A stretch of DNA of 5,366 bases from Actinomycetes bacterium (lineage in GTDB: Bacteria > Actinomycetota > Acidimicrobiia > Acidimicrobiales > SZUA-35): contig JAAETV010000170.1 of NCBI GenBank assembly GCA_024227975.1, forward strand, positions 1-5,366, in the 5' to 3' direction. A program made the position numbers and the translations under genes. Under the pieces are notes generated by a model. That model saw only the letters and a list, made by a program, of their open reading frames with translations. It did no database searches and was not told where the DNA came from. Position 1 is the first letter of the stretch. Each line of letters opens with the position of its first letter. Below are positions 1 to 5,366 of this stretch, piece by piece.

Positions 1-1
1 A

Positions 2-634
2 ATGGTGCTCGCCCTGTTGGTCGCGATCTACGTCGTCTCCGAGGCGACTGGTCAGGCTGACGCGAATCTCGTCTTGGGGTGGATTCTTGCGTACGTTGCC
101 TTCATCGTGATTCTGCGAGCGCTTGGCGCGCAGCCCCGCACCGTCTATATCAACCTCACATTGATGGCCGCGTTCTTCGCGCTAGCGGTGGCAGGTTTGG
201 TGATCGACTTCGGTCTACTCCTCATTCCTGCCTGGGCCACAGTGTCCGTCTATGCCTTCGCCGCACCATTGTTGGTCATGTCCTACGTGCTCCGTCAGGA
301 GCGGATCACGATCGATCTGATCTTCGGAGCCCTATGCGTCTACCTCTTCGTTGGGGTCAACTTCGCGATCGTCTATGACGTCATCTACGGTCTCGAGCCC
401 ACTTCCTTTGCTTTCGCTCATGAGGGCGTCGACTCGCTGTACTACTTCAGCTATATGACCTTGACGACAGTCGGCTACGGCGATATCACGCCCGTATCCG
501 GCGCGGCGCGAGCACTCACCATGGTCGAGGCGATCACAGGTCAGATACTGCTGGTTGTCATGGTCGCTCGACTCATCGGGATTCAGATCGCCCAACAGCA
601 GCAGCCGTCAGACGTCAGAGCAGGCGGTCAGTGA
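2..634 (+). CDS. Small K+ channel subunit (Ion_trans_2-type pore), probably 5'-partial
   Basis: Predicted inner-membrane potassium-selective channel subunit, which would assemble as a tetramer. Seen: residues 156-161 read TVGYGD, the classic K+ selectivity filter, preceded by a pore helix (about 143-155, SLYYFSYMTLT) and followed by a final inner helix (about 168-194) with the GQILLVVMVARLIG pattern known from small bacterial channels. Upstream hydrophobic segments lie at about 1-13, 24-43, 50-69, 71-94 and 102-126, so the visible part has about six membrane spans. No segment carries the regularly spaced arginines of a voltage sensor. The protein ends about 16 residues after the last helix, with no RCK/TrkA_N domain, so ligand gating through such a domain is not expected. 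The frame is open to the window edge and the first residue lies inside a hydrophobic helix with no visible ribosome binding site, so the ATG at position 2 is probably internal. The channel call is firm; the physiological role is unknown. Confidence 0.85.
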   Translation: MVLALLVAIYVVSEATGQADANLVLGWILAYVAFIVILRALGAQPRTVYINLTLMAAFFALAVAGLVIDFGLLLIPAWATVSVYAFAAPLLVMSYVLRQERITIDLIFGALCVYLFVGVNFAIVYDVIYGLEPTSFAFAHEGVDSLYYFSYMTLTTVGYGDITPVSGAARALTMVEAITGQILLVVMVARLIGIQIAQQQQPSDVRAGGQ

Positions 635-783
635 TGTCATGCGGTCGCTTTCGGTGATGCGGACCGGGGGGTAGCCCATATCCCTCCGTGGGGTGACGAT
701 CGCGACCGGCGGGTTTCCTACCGTTCCTCACACCGTCTTGGCCATTCCACCGGGAAGGTCGCGAGGCGCAAGCGAAGGGTGGC

Positions 784-787
784 GAGG
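784..787 (+). promoter_or_regulatory. Ribosome binding site of the RND transporter gene
   Basis: GAGG within GGCGAGGGA lies 5 nt before the ATG at 793. It is the only good Shine-Dalgarno match near an in-frame start, and the frame upstream of 793 back to about 712 has no ATG, GTG or TTG. It therefore fixes the start. No convincing -35/-10 pair was found in the 158-bp spacer before this gene. Confidence 0.6.
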
Positions 788-792
788 GATAC

Positions 793-3702
793 ATGAGTGA
801 TCCATCAATAGATAGCCGGACGAGAGCATTCTTCAGCTGGGTCGGCAGGCACGTGGGGATTCTGGCCGCAGTGATCATCGTGGCATCGGTCGGGCTCGGT
901 ATGGGGGGTGTGATGATCCGCTCGGCCGACGACAACCCTGAGTCGCCGCGGTTCGACCCCGGTGGGGAGATCTACGACACATTCGAGCGGGCTGATGAGC
1001 TCTTCGACCCTGCCACCGAAGTCATGACTTCGGTGTTTTTCGTCGAGGCCAAGGACGCGGCCGGCGGCGACGCTCTGACTCGTGACGCTCTGCTGGAGTT
1101 CGTGACCAACGCAGGCGCGCTCGAGGATGATCCCGACTCGCAACAGCATCTGACGTCGACGTTCGATAGTGATCTCGGCCGGCCTATCGATCCGGTTCTC
1201 TCGATTGCCCATGCAGTGGACGATCTGTTGCCCGGTGGCCTCGCTGGTGCTGATGATGCCGACGTGAAACTGGCACTGGGAGAGCTCCTCGATGACCAGA
1301 GCTCAGGGTCCGCGCTGCGCACGACCCTGTCGCAGTTGACCACGTCCACAGTGGAGGAGGTCAACGGCCGATCGGTGACGGTGTGGCGATCGCCGGCGTT
1401 CATGGCCAAGGTCGCCTATCAGCGGGAGTCCTTCGAGATCGAGAACGCCGATAGCACCGATGTTGATCTGGTCGAATTCGAGTACGCGGTCGAGGGCGAG
1501 ACATGGCTGCGCGATGTTCAGGACACCCTTCGTGGCGATCAACGCCAGATCAGTGTGCTTGGGCTCGCGATCGATGGGATCCTGACCGATGAGGAGCAGA
1601 GCGCGGCGGCGGCGCCGTTCATCTTCGGGGCGATTGTATTGATCGTCCTGCTTGTGGGGGCTTTGGTTCGTTCGTATTGGGCCTCGGCAGTCGTCGCCGC
1701 GGGACTCAGTGCGACCTTCTTGGCGTACAACGGCGTGGTGGTGCTCGCCGGGTTGAAGGACAGCATCTTGTTGACGTTCATCATCCCCATCGCGGTATTG
1801 AGTTTCGGGGTGGACTTCTTCATTCACGGTTTCGGGCGCTGTCGCGAAGAGCAGGCCAATGGACGGTCTCCAACCGTTGCCTATCCGCTCGGCATGGCCG
1901 CAGTGGCGTCTGCGGTCTTGCTGGCCGTAGCCACCTCGTCTGCGGCTTTCCTGTCCAATTCATCTTCCGACATCGAGTCGATCAGCCAGTTCGGCATGGG
2001 CGCCGCGATCGGCCTGGTGTTGGCCTATGTGATCGTCGGAGTCGTCGGTCCGAGGGTCGTGCTTGGAATCGAGGAACGGCTTGGTGCCGCGCCGTTGGTG
2101 CGCGGCCCGCGGCTGGGGGCGAAGCTCGGCTTTGTGGTGATGAGCCTCATCGGAGGTGGCACTGTCACGATGTCGGTGGTCATGGTGCCGTTCGGTGCCG
2201 CGGCCTTGGTGGTGCTCTTCATTCCCGTGGCGATCGTCCTGCCGTACTATCGCGTGAAGCGCCGCAACGAGCGTGCTGTGGCCGATGGCCGCCAGCTCGA
2301 TTATCGGATCCGCGGGGTTGGCCACGGCCTCAAGAGCGCGGGCTCTGCCGTGCACTTCCTCGCCCGATGGCGGGCCGTGACGGTGCCAATCACCGTTGTT
2401 CTCGCTGCCCTCGGCCTATACGGCTTCACGCAGGTCGAAGAGAAGTTCTCACCCAGCGACTTCACATCGTCTAGTACCGACCTGATACAAAGCCTCGACA
2501 CACTGGTGTTCCACTACGGCTCCAGCACCGGAACGAGCGCGTTCCTCTATGCCGAGGGCGATCTCACCCAACCCGCAACACTGGCAGCAGTCGACACGGT
2601 GATCGACCAGGTTGATGCCGCCGACACCGACAGAACCGAAGCCGGCGACTCGGGCTTTCTTGCTCGCGAATTCGACGGGACTCCGGTCGCAGCCAACAAC
2701 GCCGCTGATGTTGTACAGGCCACGCTCGCCTCGCCCGATGCCGTGGCGGAGATCGAAGCAGCCCGTGGGATCACCCTGACGGCCGATTCCAACGGTCTTC
2801 CAACCAGCGCCGACCAAACCCTTGCCATCTTCGAGCACACCTCAGTCAACGGCATCGCGGGCCCTGACGGTGACCTGCTGTGGCGACCCGACGACGTGCA
2901 AGCTGCGGTACATGTTGGCGACGGTTTCCAAGCCACCAGGGTGCAGATCTCCGTCGCCACCGTCGCCGATCTCGATCTGATGGTGGCCGCCCGAGATGCC
3001 CTCGACTCGGCGAGCACCCAGCTCGTCGAGGTGCCTGGCAACCTCACCTGGCTCAGTGTTTCCGGGGAGGCCGTCGCCCAGGAGGACTCGCTCACCGCCT
3101 TCACCGCATCAATGGTGCTCTCACTGATCATCGCATTGGTGTTGTGTGCAGTCATCGCGTGGGCGTTCATGCGATCGCTCACCTACGCGCTGGTTTCGGT
3201 CGTGCCCATCCTGCTGGTGGTGGGCTGGGTGTACGGCTTCATGTTCGTGTTCGACTACTCGATCAACCCCGTCACCGCCACCATCGCCGCCATTGCCGTC
3301 GGCGTCGGCGTCGACTTCGCCATGCACTTCACGATGAGGTTCCGGGAAGAATTCGTTGGCGAACCGAGCCGGTTCCCTGCACTACGCCGGGCCGGGGAAG
3401 GTACTGGAGGAGCACTCGTACTCTCGGCGCTCACATCGATGGGCGGGTTTCTCGTCATGGCCTTCGCTCCAATGCCCGTGTTTGCTGACTTTGGACTCCT
3501 CACAGCTGTCATGATCCTGTTCTCCCTGGTGGTCGCCCTGTTCGTGCTTCCGAGCCTGCTGCTGTTGGTGACACCATCACGGCAGGGCGAGGAACGTCAA
3601 CGACTCATCGATGCCATCCGCACCGAACACTACGACCCTCACAGCCACGACACCGCCCATGGTCGTGAGCCGGCCGGGCGGGCTCGGGTACCCAGACCCT
3701 GA
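793..3702 (+). CDS. RND-superfamily transporter, MMPL / HAE3-like exporter
   Basis: Large inner-membrane transporter of the RND superfamily, expected to be driven by an ion gradient and to move lipids, hydrophobic compounds or other amphiphiles; the substrate cannot be read from sequence. Seen: 969 residues in two homologous halves. Half one has TM1 (about 19-42), an extracytoplasmic domain (about 43-270), then TMs at about 275-293, 296-320, 324-346, 363-388 and 400-424. Half two has a TM at 528-546, an extracytoplasmic domain (547-768), then TMs at about 770-791, 797-819, 826-848, 872-893 and 898-927. Each half carries the same motif: GVDFFIHGFGRCREE (D341, H345, E352-E353) and GVDFAMHFTMRFREE (D841, H845, E852-E853). 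Such TM4/TM10 acidic residues are typical of proton relay in this superfamily. Two additional hydrophobic stretches (about 445-466 and 467-486) lie between the halves, ahead of a basic cytoplasmic linker. The C-terminal tail (929-969) is hydrophilic with several histidines. The family is certain; MMPL versus HAE3 is less so. No membrane-fusion or outer-membrane partner is adjacent. Confidence 0.9.
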   Translation: MSDPSIDSRTRAFFSWVGRHVGILAAVIIVASVGLGMGGVMIRSADDNPESPRFDPGGEIYDTFERADELFDPATEVMTSVFFVEAKDAAGGDALTRDALLEFVTNAGALEDDPDSQQHLTSTFDSDLGRPIDPVLSIAHAVDDLLPGGLAGADDADVKLALGELLDDQSSGSALRTTLSQLTTSTVEEVNGRSVTVWRSPAFMAKVAYQRESFEIENADSTDVDLVEFEYAVEGETWLRDVQDTLRGDQRQISVLGLAIDGILTDEEQSAAAAPFIFGAIVLIVLLVGALVRSYWASAVVAAGLSATFLAYNGVVVLAGLKDSILLTFIIPIAVLSFGVDFFIHGFGRCREEQANGRSPTVAYPLGMAAVASAVLLAVATSSAAFLSNSSSDIESISQFGMGAAIGLVLAYVIVGVVGPRVVLGIEERLGAAPLVRGPRLGAKLGFVVMSLIGGGTVTMSVVMVPFGAAALVVLFIPVAIVLPYYRVKRRNERAVADGRQLDYRIRGVGHGLKSAGSAVHFLARWRAVTVPITVVLAALGLYGFTQVEEKFSPSDFTSSSTDLIQSLDTLVFHYGSSTGTSAFLYAEGDLTQPATLAAVDTVIDQVDAADTDRTEAGDSGFLAREFDGTPVAANNAADVVQATLASPDAVAEIEAARGITLTADSNGLPTSADQTLAIFEHTSVNGIAGPDGDLLWRPDDVQAAVHVGDGFQATRVQISVATVADLDLMVAARDALDSASTQLVEVPGNLTWLSVSGEAVAQEDSLTAFTASMVLSLIIALVLCAVIAWAFMRSLTYALVSVVPILLVVGWVYGFMFVFDYSINPVTATIAAIAVGVGVDFAMHFTMRFREEFVGEPSRFPALRRAGEGTGGALVLSALTSMGGFLVMAFAPMPVFADFGLLTAVMILFSLVVALFVLPSLLLLVTPSRQGEERQRLIDAIRTEHYDPHSHDTAHGREPAGRARVPRP

Positions 3703-3759
3703 CAAGGTCCTAGCCTTGGACGACTCCGCCACTCCGGGTGCAATGGCAGGCTCAGGGTC
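3695..3759 (+). repeat. Inverted repeat around the end of the RND gene, enclosing a small hairpin
   Basis: GACCCTGA at 3695-3702, which includes the RND stop codon, is exactly complementary to TCAGGGTC at 3752-3759. Between them, CAAGG (3703-3707) can pair with CCTTG (3714-3718) to form a 5-bp hairpin directly after the stop codon. Neither structure is followed by a T-run, so this is not a convincing intrinsic terminator. It could be a Rho-dependent or weak 3'-end structure, or chance in GC-rich DNA. Confidence 0.25.
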
Positions 3760-4022
3760 AGCAGGGTTTGGTTGGCGCCACCGCGACGTACTGCTCCCTG
3801 GACAATGCAACTACGGCAATCCAGCCGAAGGACCGAGATCGAGCCGTGGTGATGAAATACATGACCGCACCATGATCAAGAGTCTGAATGATGAGTCTCT
3901 CGACGCGGCGAACCGAGGCTGCTCAGTACTTCCTCGATGCGGAATCGGTCCGTTTCGCCCGAGGGGCGGGAAGCAATGGAACCGGATCCGGCGGCAAGGA
4001 TGAATCCGCTGGTCACCGCTCG
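3703..4022. other. Gene-poor intergenic stretch between the RND gene and the livH promoter
   Basis: I find no convincing gene here on either strand. It holds the inverted repeat described at its left end and a GC-rich hairpin at 3953-3971: CGCCC at 3956-3960, loop GAG, GGGCG at 3964-3968, extendable by two G·U pairs and one A-U pair. The hairpin lacks a following T-run on either strand. A 57-codon frame starting ATGATG at 3888 runs to a TAA at 4059-4061. It directly follows an in-frame TGA, has only a weak AAGAG upstream and has no recognisable domain, so it is not annotated as a gene. Several longer open frames crossing this region also lack ribosome binding sites and family resemblance. No tRNA or other RNA gene was recognised. 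Confidence 0.5.
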
Positions 4023-4087
4023 CATCGTTTTGAGACATTGATTCGAAACAGCGATTCGTAACATTGATTCGAAACTATGTTCCGATA
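4023..4087 (+). repeat. Five tandem 13-bp repeats upstream of livH, probable operator array
   Basis: Consecutive 13-mers read CATCGTTTTGAGA (4023), CATTGATTCGAAA (4036), CAGCGATTCGTAA (4049), CATTGATTCGAAA (4062) and CTATGTTCCGATA (4075). Copies 2 and 4 are identical, and their identity extends to 15 bp (4035-4049 and 4061-4075). Copy 3 matches them at 10 of 13 positions, copy 1 at 9 and copy 5 at 8. C1, G5, T7, G10 and A13 are the same in all five. The core contains the palindrome TTCGAA. The block is AT-richer than its surroundings and ends 4 bp before the proposed -10 box of livH, covering the place where a -35 element would lie. This placement suggests a multi-site binding region for a transcription factor. 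The regulator is unknown. The outermost copies are degenerate and less certain than the central three. Confidence 0.7.
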
Positions 4088-4091
4088 CGCC

Positions 4092-4103
4092 TAAGATGCA
4101 GAC
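4092..4103 (+). promoter_or_regulatory. Putative leaderless promoter of livH (-10 box TAAGAT)
   Basis: TAAGAT at 4092-4097 fits the actinobacterial TANNNT -10 pattern and ends 6 nt before the ATG at 4104. Transcription would therefore start at or next to the start codon. There is no Shine-Dalgarno sequence in front of this ATG (the bases are GCAGAC), which agrees with a leaderless mRNA. No good -35 hexamer lies at the right distance; the expected site (about 4069-4074) is inside the 13-bp repeats, so an activator may substitute for it. Confidence 0.5.
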
Positions 4104-5063
4104 ATGCAGCTATTCCTCCAACGACTCTTCGACGGCCTGGACAATGGTGCGATCTATGCGATCGTGGCGGTTGCCCTCGTCCTGATCTTCAAGGCCACTA
4201 CCCTGATCAACTTCGCTCAGGGCGAGCTGGCCATGTTCGGAACCTTCATCGCCTACGTGCTGGCGGTCCCATCGGAGGACTCTCTCCTCAGCTACTCGTT
4301 GGGGTGGGCGAACCTCAGCGTCGGTTTCTTGCCGTTGGGTTTGATCCTCGCCATCCTGGCCGCCATGGTGATCAGCGCTGCCGCAGGGGCTGCCATCGAG
4401 CGAGTCCTGATCCGACCGTTCGACCCGACCGACCACTTGCCGGTGGTGCTGATCACGTTTGGGATCTTCCTGATCCTCAACGCTGTCGCTGGATATCTGT
4501 GGAACTTCAACCCCCGTGCCTTCCCCAGCCTGTTTCCCAACGGCAGCGACGACTTCGTTGGGATCGGAGGCGCTCGGTTGCGTTACTCGGTCATCGGGAC
4601 GTGGAGTGCCATGGCCGTTACGGGCGGGTTCCTGTGGGTGGTGCTGACCAAGACCAAGATCGGCCTGGCCTTTCGGGCTGTTTCGTCCAACACGGAGTCG
4701 GCTCGTCTCGTCGGTGTCCGCGTCGGGAGGACGCTCATGTTCGGATGGGCCCTGGCGGCTGCCTTCGGCACCCTCGGTGGCTCGCTGGTTGCCCCAAAGC
4801 TCTTCCTTCAGCCCAACATGATGGCGACACTGCTCATCTTCTCTTTCGCGGCTGCAACCATTGGTGGACTTGACTCCCTGGGCGGGGCCGTTGTTGGCGG
4901 CATCGGTATCGGCCTCATCCAGAGCCTTCTCGTCGGCTACCTCGGCGACTATGACTCCGCCTTTACCATCCTCAGCCTCGCGGTCGCCTTCGTTGTCATC
5001 CTCATCGTGTTGTGGTTCCGACCCTCGGGCCTGTTCGGCACAGCCGTCGTGGAGCGAGTCTGA
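4104..5063 (+). CDS. livH: Branched-chain amino acid ABC transporter permease, LivH family
   Basis: Inner-membrane permease of a high-affinity ABC importer for branched-chain amino acids or related substrates (this family also includes amide and urea transporters). It normally pairs with LivM, two ATPases (LivG, LivF) and a periplasmic or lipoprotein binding protein. Seen: 319 residues, a normal or slightly long size. The N-terminal LivH signature is intact (NGAIYAIVAVALVLIFK, then INFAQGELAMFGTF at 35-48), followed by many hydrophobic spans. A cytoplasmic EAA-type loop for ATPase contact lies at about 184-210 (TKIGLAFRAVSSNTESARLV), then IGGLDSLGGAVVGG (253-266) and the C-terminal FRPSGLFG (305-312). 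The ATG at 4104 starts the conserved region at the usual place, and an alternative ATG at 4078 meets a stop after five codons. No liv partner gene follows, because the next gene is convergent. The 13-bp repeat array and leaderless promoter directly upstream suggest its own regulated transcription unit. The exact substrate is not decidable. Confidence 0.9.
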   Translation: MQLFLQRLFDGLDNGAIYAIVAVALVLIFKATTLINFAQGELAMFGTFIAYVLAVPSEDSLLSYSLGWANLSVGFLPLGLILAILAAMVISAAAGAAIERVLIRPFDPTDHLPVVLITFGIFLILNAVAGYLWNFNPRAFPSLFPNGSDDFVGIGGARLRYSVIGTWSAMAVTGGFLWVVLTKTKIGLAFRAVSSNTESARLVGVRVGRTLMFGWALAAAFGTLGGSLVAPKLFLQPNMMATLLIFSFAAATIGGLDSLGGAVVGGIGIGLIQSLLVGYLGDYDSAFTILSLAVAFVVILIVLWFRPSGLFGTAVVERV

Positions 5064-5075
5064 CCGACTCGTGCC

Positions 5076-5366
5076 TCAGGTGAGTGCGTTGGCGATCTGC
5101 TGTGGGTTGAATCGGTCGAAGCGAGCGATCTCTGTCCCTGCCCCGTCGAGTATCACAACGTCAGAGAGTGAGGAGATGCCGTAGTGCGACCACAGGGCAT
5201 ACCGTTCGTCGAGGATCATCACCGGGGTTGTGGCGCCGGTGGCATCGCGGAACTCGCGGCATGAGTTGAGGTCACTAATGCCGACGCCGACAACCTTCGC
5301 CGTGTTGGCGTTCTGTCGAGCGAACTGCTCGACGTCCGGGCCCTCAGCCCGGCAGATGCCTCACGT
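5076..5366 (-). CDS. Thioredoxin/TlpA-like oxidoreductase, 5'-partial, candidate selenoprotein (UxxC)
   Basis: Minus-strand reading from the right edge to a TGA stop at 5076-5078. After an in-frame TGA at 5361-5363 there are 94 sense codons beginning GICRAEGPDVEQFARQN. This matches the CxxC-R-A-E-x-P helix start of TlpA/AhpC-TSA-type thioredoxin folds. It is followed by a VVGVGIS strand, a GATTPVMILD segment (compare GLTFPVLLD in relatives), YGISSLSDVVILDGAG (compare YGVRGTPTTFLIDADG), and a C-terminal helix NPQQIANAL. The in-frame TGA falls exactly on the first catalytic cysteine, so the motif would be Sec-G-I-Cys. The cis-proline position is serine (5163-5165). Expected role: thiol-disulfide or peroxide redox chemistry. 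The N-terminus, and hence any signal peptide, lies outside the window. The alternative is a decayed gene, or a start at ATG 5219-5217 giving a 47-residue fragment without an active site, which seems unlikely. The stop lies 12 bp from the convergent livH stop. The fold assignment is from recognised patterns, not a search. Confidence 0.65.
5336..5352 (-). promoter_or_regulatory. SECIS-like hairpin downstream of the in-frame UGA
   Basis: On the minus strand CCGGGC-TGAGG-GCCCGG forms a perfect 6-bp GC stem with a 5-nt loop. The stem starts 8 nt after the UGA and the loop 14 nt after it, with a G as the second loop base. Bacterial SECIS elements are stem-loops within the coding region just 3' of the UGA, with a G at the start of the apical loop at about this distance (slightly short here). 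A 6-bp GC stem can arise by chance in GC-rich coding DNA, so the support comes mainly from its position. Confidence 0.45.
5361..5363 (-). other. In-frame UGA, proposed selenocysteine codon
   Basis: On the minus strand the sequence reads ACG TGA GGC ATC TGC CGG GCT GAG, that is T-*-G-I-C-R-A-E. In TlpA-like proteins the starred position is the nucleophilic cysteine of CxxC (for example C-G-P-C-R-A-E). Cys-to-Sec exchange at this position is the usual form of bacterial redox selenoproteins. Recoding is inferred. It would need selA, selB, selC and selD elsewhere in the genome. Confidence 0.55.

Noticed and set aside
642..666. CGGTC...GACCG inverted repeat after the channel gene as a terminator
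   Set aside because: The stem is only 5 bp with a 15-nt loop, and no T-run follows.
3953..3971. GC-rich hairpin as an intrinsic terminator
   Set aside because: The stem is good, but no T-run follows on either strand and it is about 250 bp from the nearest upstream stop codon.
3611..4003. 130-codon plus-strand open frame overlapping the end of the RND gene
   Set aside because: It overlaps the 3' end of a well-supported gene by about 90 bp, has no ribosome binding site and resembles no known domain. Its composition is that of translated spacer.
3876..4064. 62-codon minus-strand open frame starting inside the 13-bp repeats
   Set aside because: It starts within the repeat array, lacks a Shine-Dalgarno sequence and has low-complexity, Ser/Arg-rich content. 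It is most likely a chance frame.
4023..4087. Short repeats as a CRISPR array
   Set aside because: The units are 13 bp and directly abutting, with no spacers, so this is a tandem repeat and not a CRISPR array.
4064..4097. TTGATT (4064-4069) as the -35 partner of TAAGAT (4092-4097)
   Set aside because: The spacing is 22 bp, well beyond the usual 16-19 bp. TTGATT is better explained as part of the 13-bp repeat.
4861..5184. 107-codon plus-strand frame across the end of livH and beyond
   Set aside because: It lies in another frame over the conserved C-terminus of livH and opposite the thioredoxin-like gene. Its Ser-rich translation is typical of an out-of-frame shadow.

Overview
The window is moderately high-GC bacterial DNA. 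By eye it is about 60% G+C with a preference for C/G at third codon positions. The gene content (an RND/MMPL-type exporter, a LivH permease, a small K+ channel) and an apparently leaderless promoter suggest an actinobacterium, perhaps an environmental Acidimicrobiia-like lineage. That placement is an inference with low confidence, because no marker gene is present.

Layout. (1) 2-634, plus strand: a membrane K+ channel subunit with a canonical TVGYGD selectivity filter, probably missing its N-terminus at the window edge. (2) 635-792: a short spacer with no clear feature except the ribosome binding site of the next gene. (3) 793-3702, plus strand: a 969-residue RND-superfamily (MMPL/HAE3-like) transporter with two homologous halves and an apparent extra pair of membrane helices between them. 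(4) 3703-4103: a 401-bp gene-poor region holding some GC-rich hairpins, one doubtful 57-codon ORF and, next to the following gene, five tandem copies of a 13-bp element (4023-4087). These are followed by a TAAGAT -10 box placed for a leaderless transcript. (5) 4104-5063, plus strand: a branched-chain amino acid ABC transporter permease of the LivH family. No LivM, LivG or LivF gene follows it. (6) 5076-5366, minus strand, convergent with livH and 12 bp from it: the C-terminal part of a thioredoxin/TlpA-like protein that would normally be overlooked.

The most interesting point is in (6). Translated on the minus strand, the thioredoxin-like frame continues through an in-frame TGA at 5361-5363. 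That TGA sits exactly where the first cysteine of the CxxC redox motif belongs: T-[UGA]-G-I-C-R-A-E-G-P. A 6-bp GC hairpin with a 5-nt G-containing loop starts 8 nt downstream of the TGA, about where a bacterial SECIS element is expected. The simplest reading is a selenocysteine-containing (UxxC) thioredoxin-like oxidoreductase, cut by the window edge. A pseudogene or a sequencing error remains possible.

The second notable point is the 13-bp tandem array over the -35 region of the livH promoter. It looks like a multi-site operator controlling amino-acid uptake. The genes do not form one obvious pathway: channel, exporter and permease are all inner-membrane transport functions, but each seems to be its own transcription unit.
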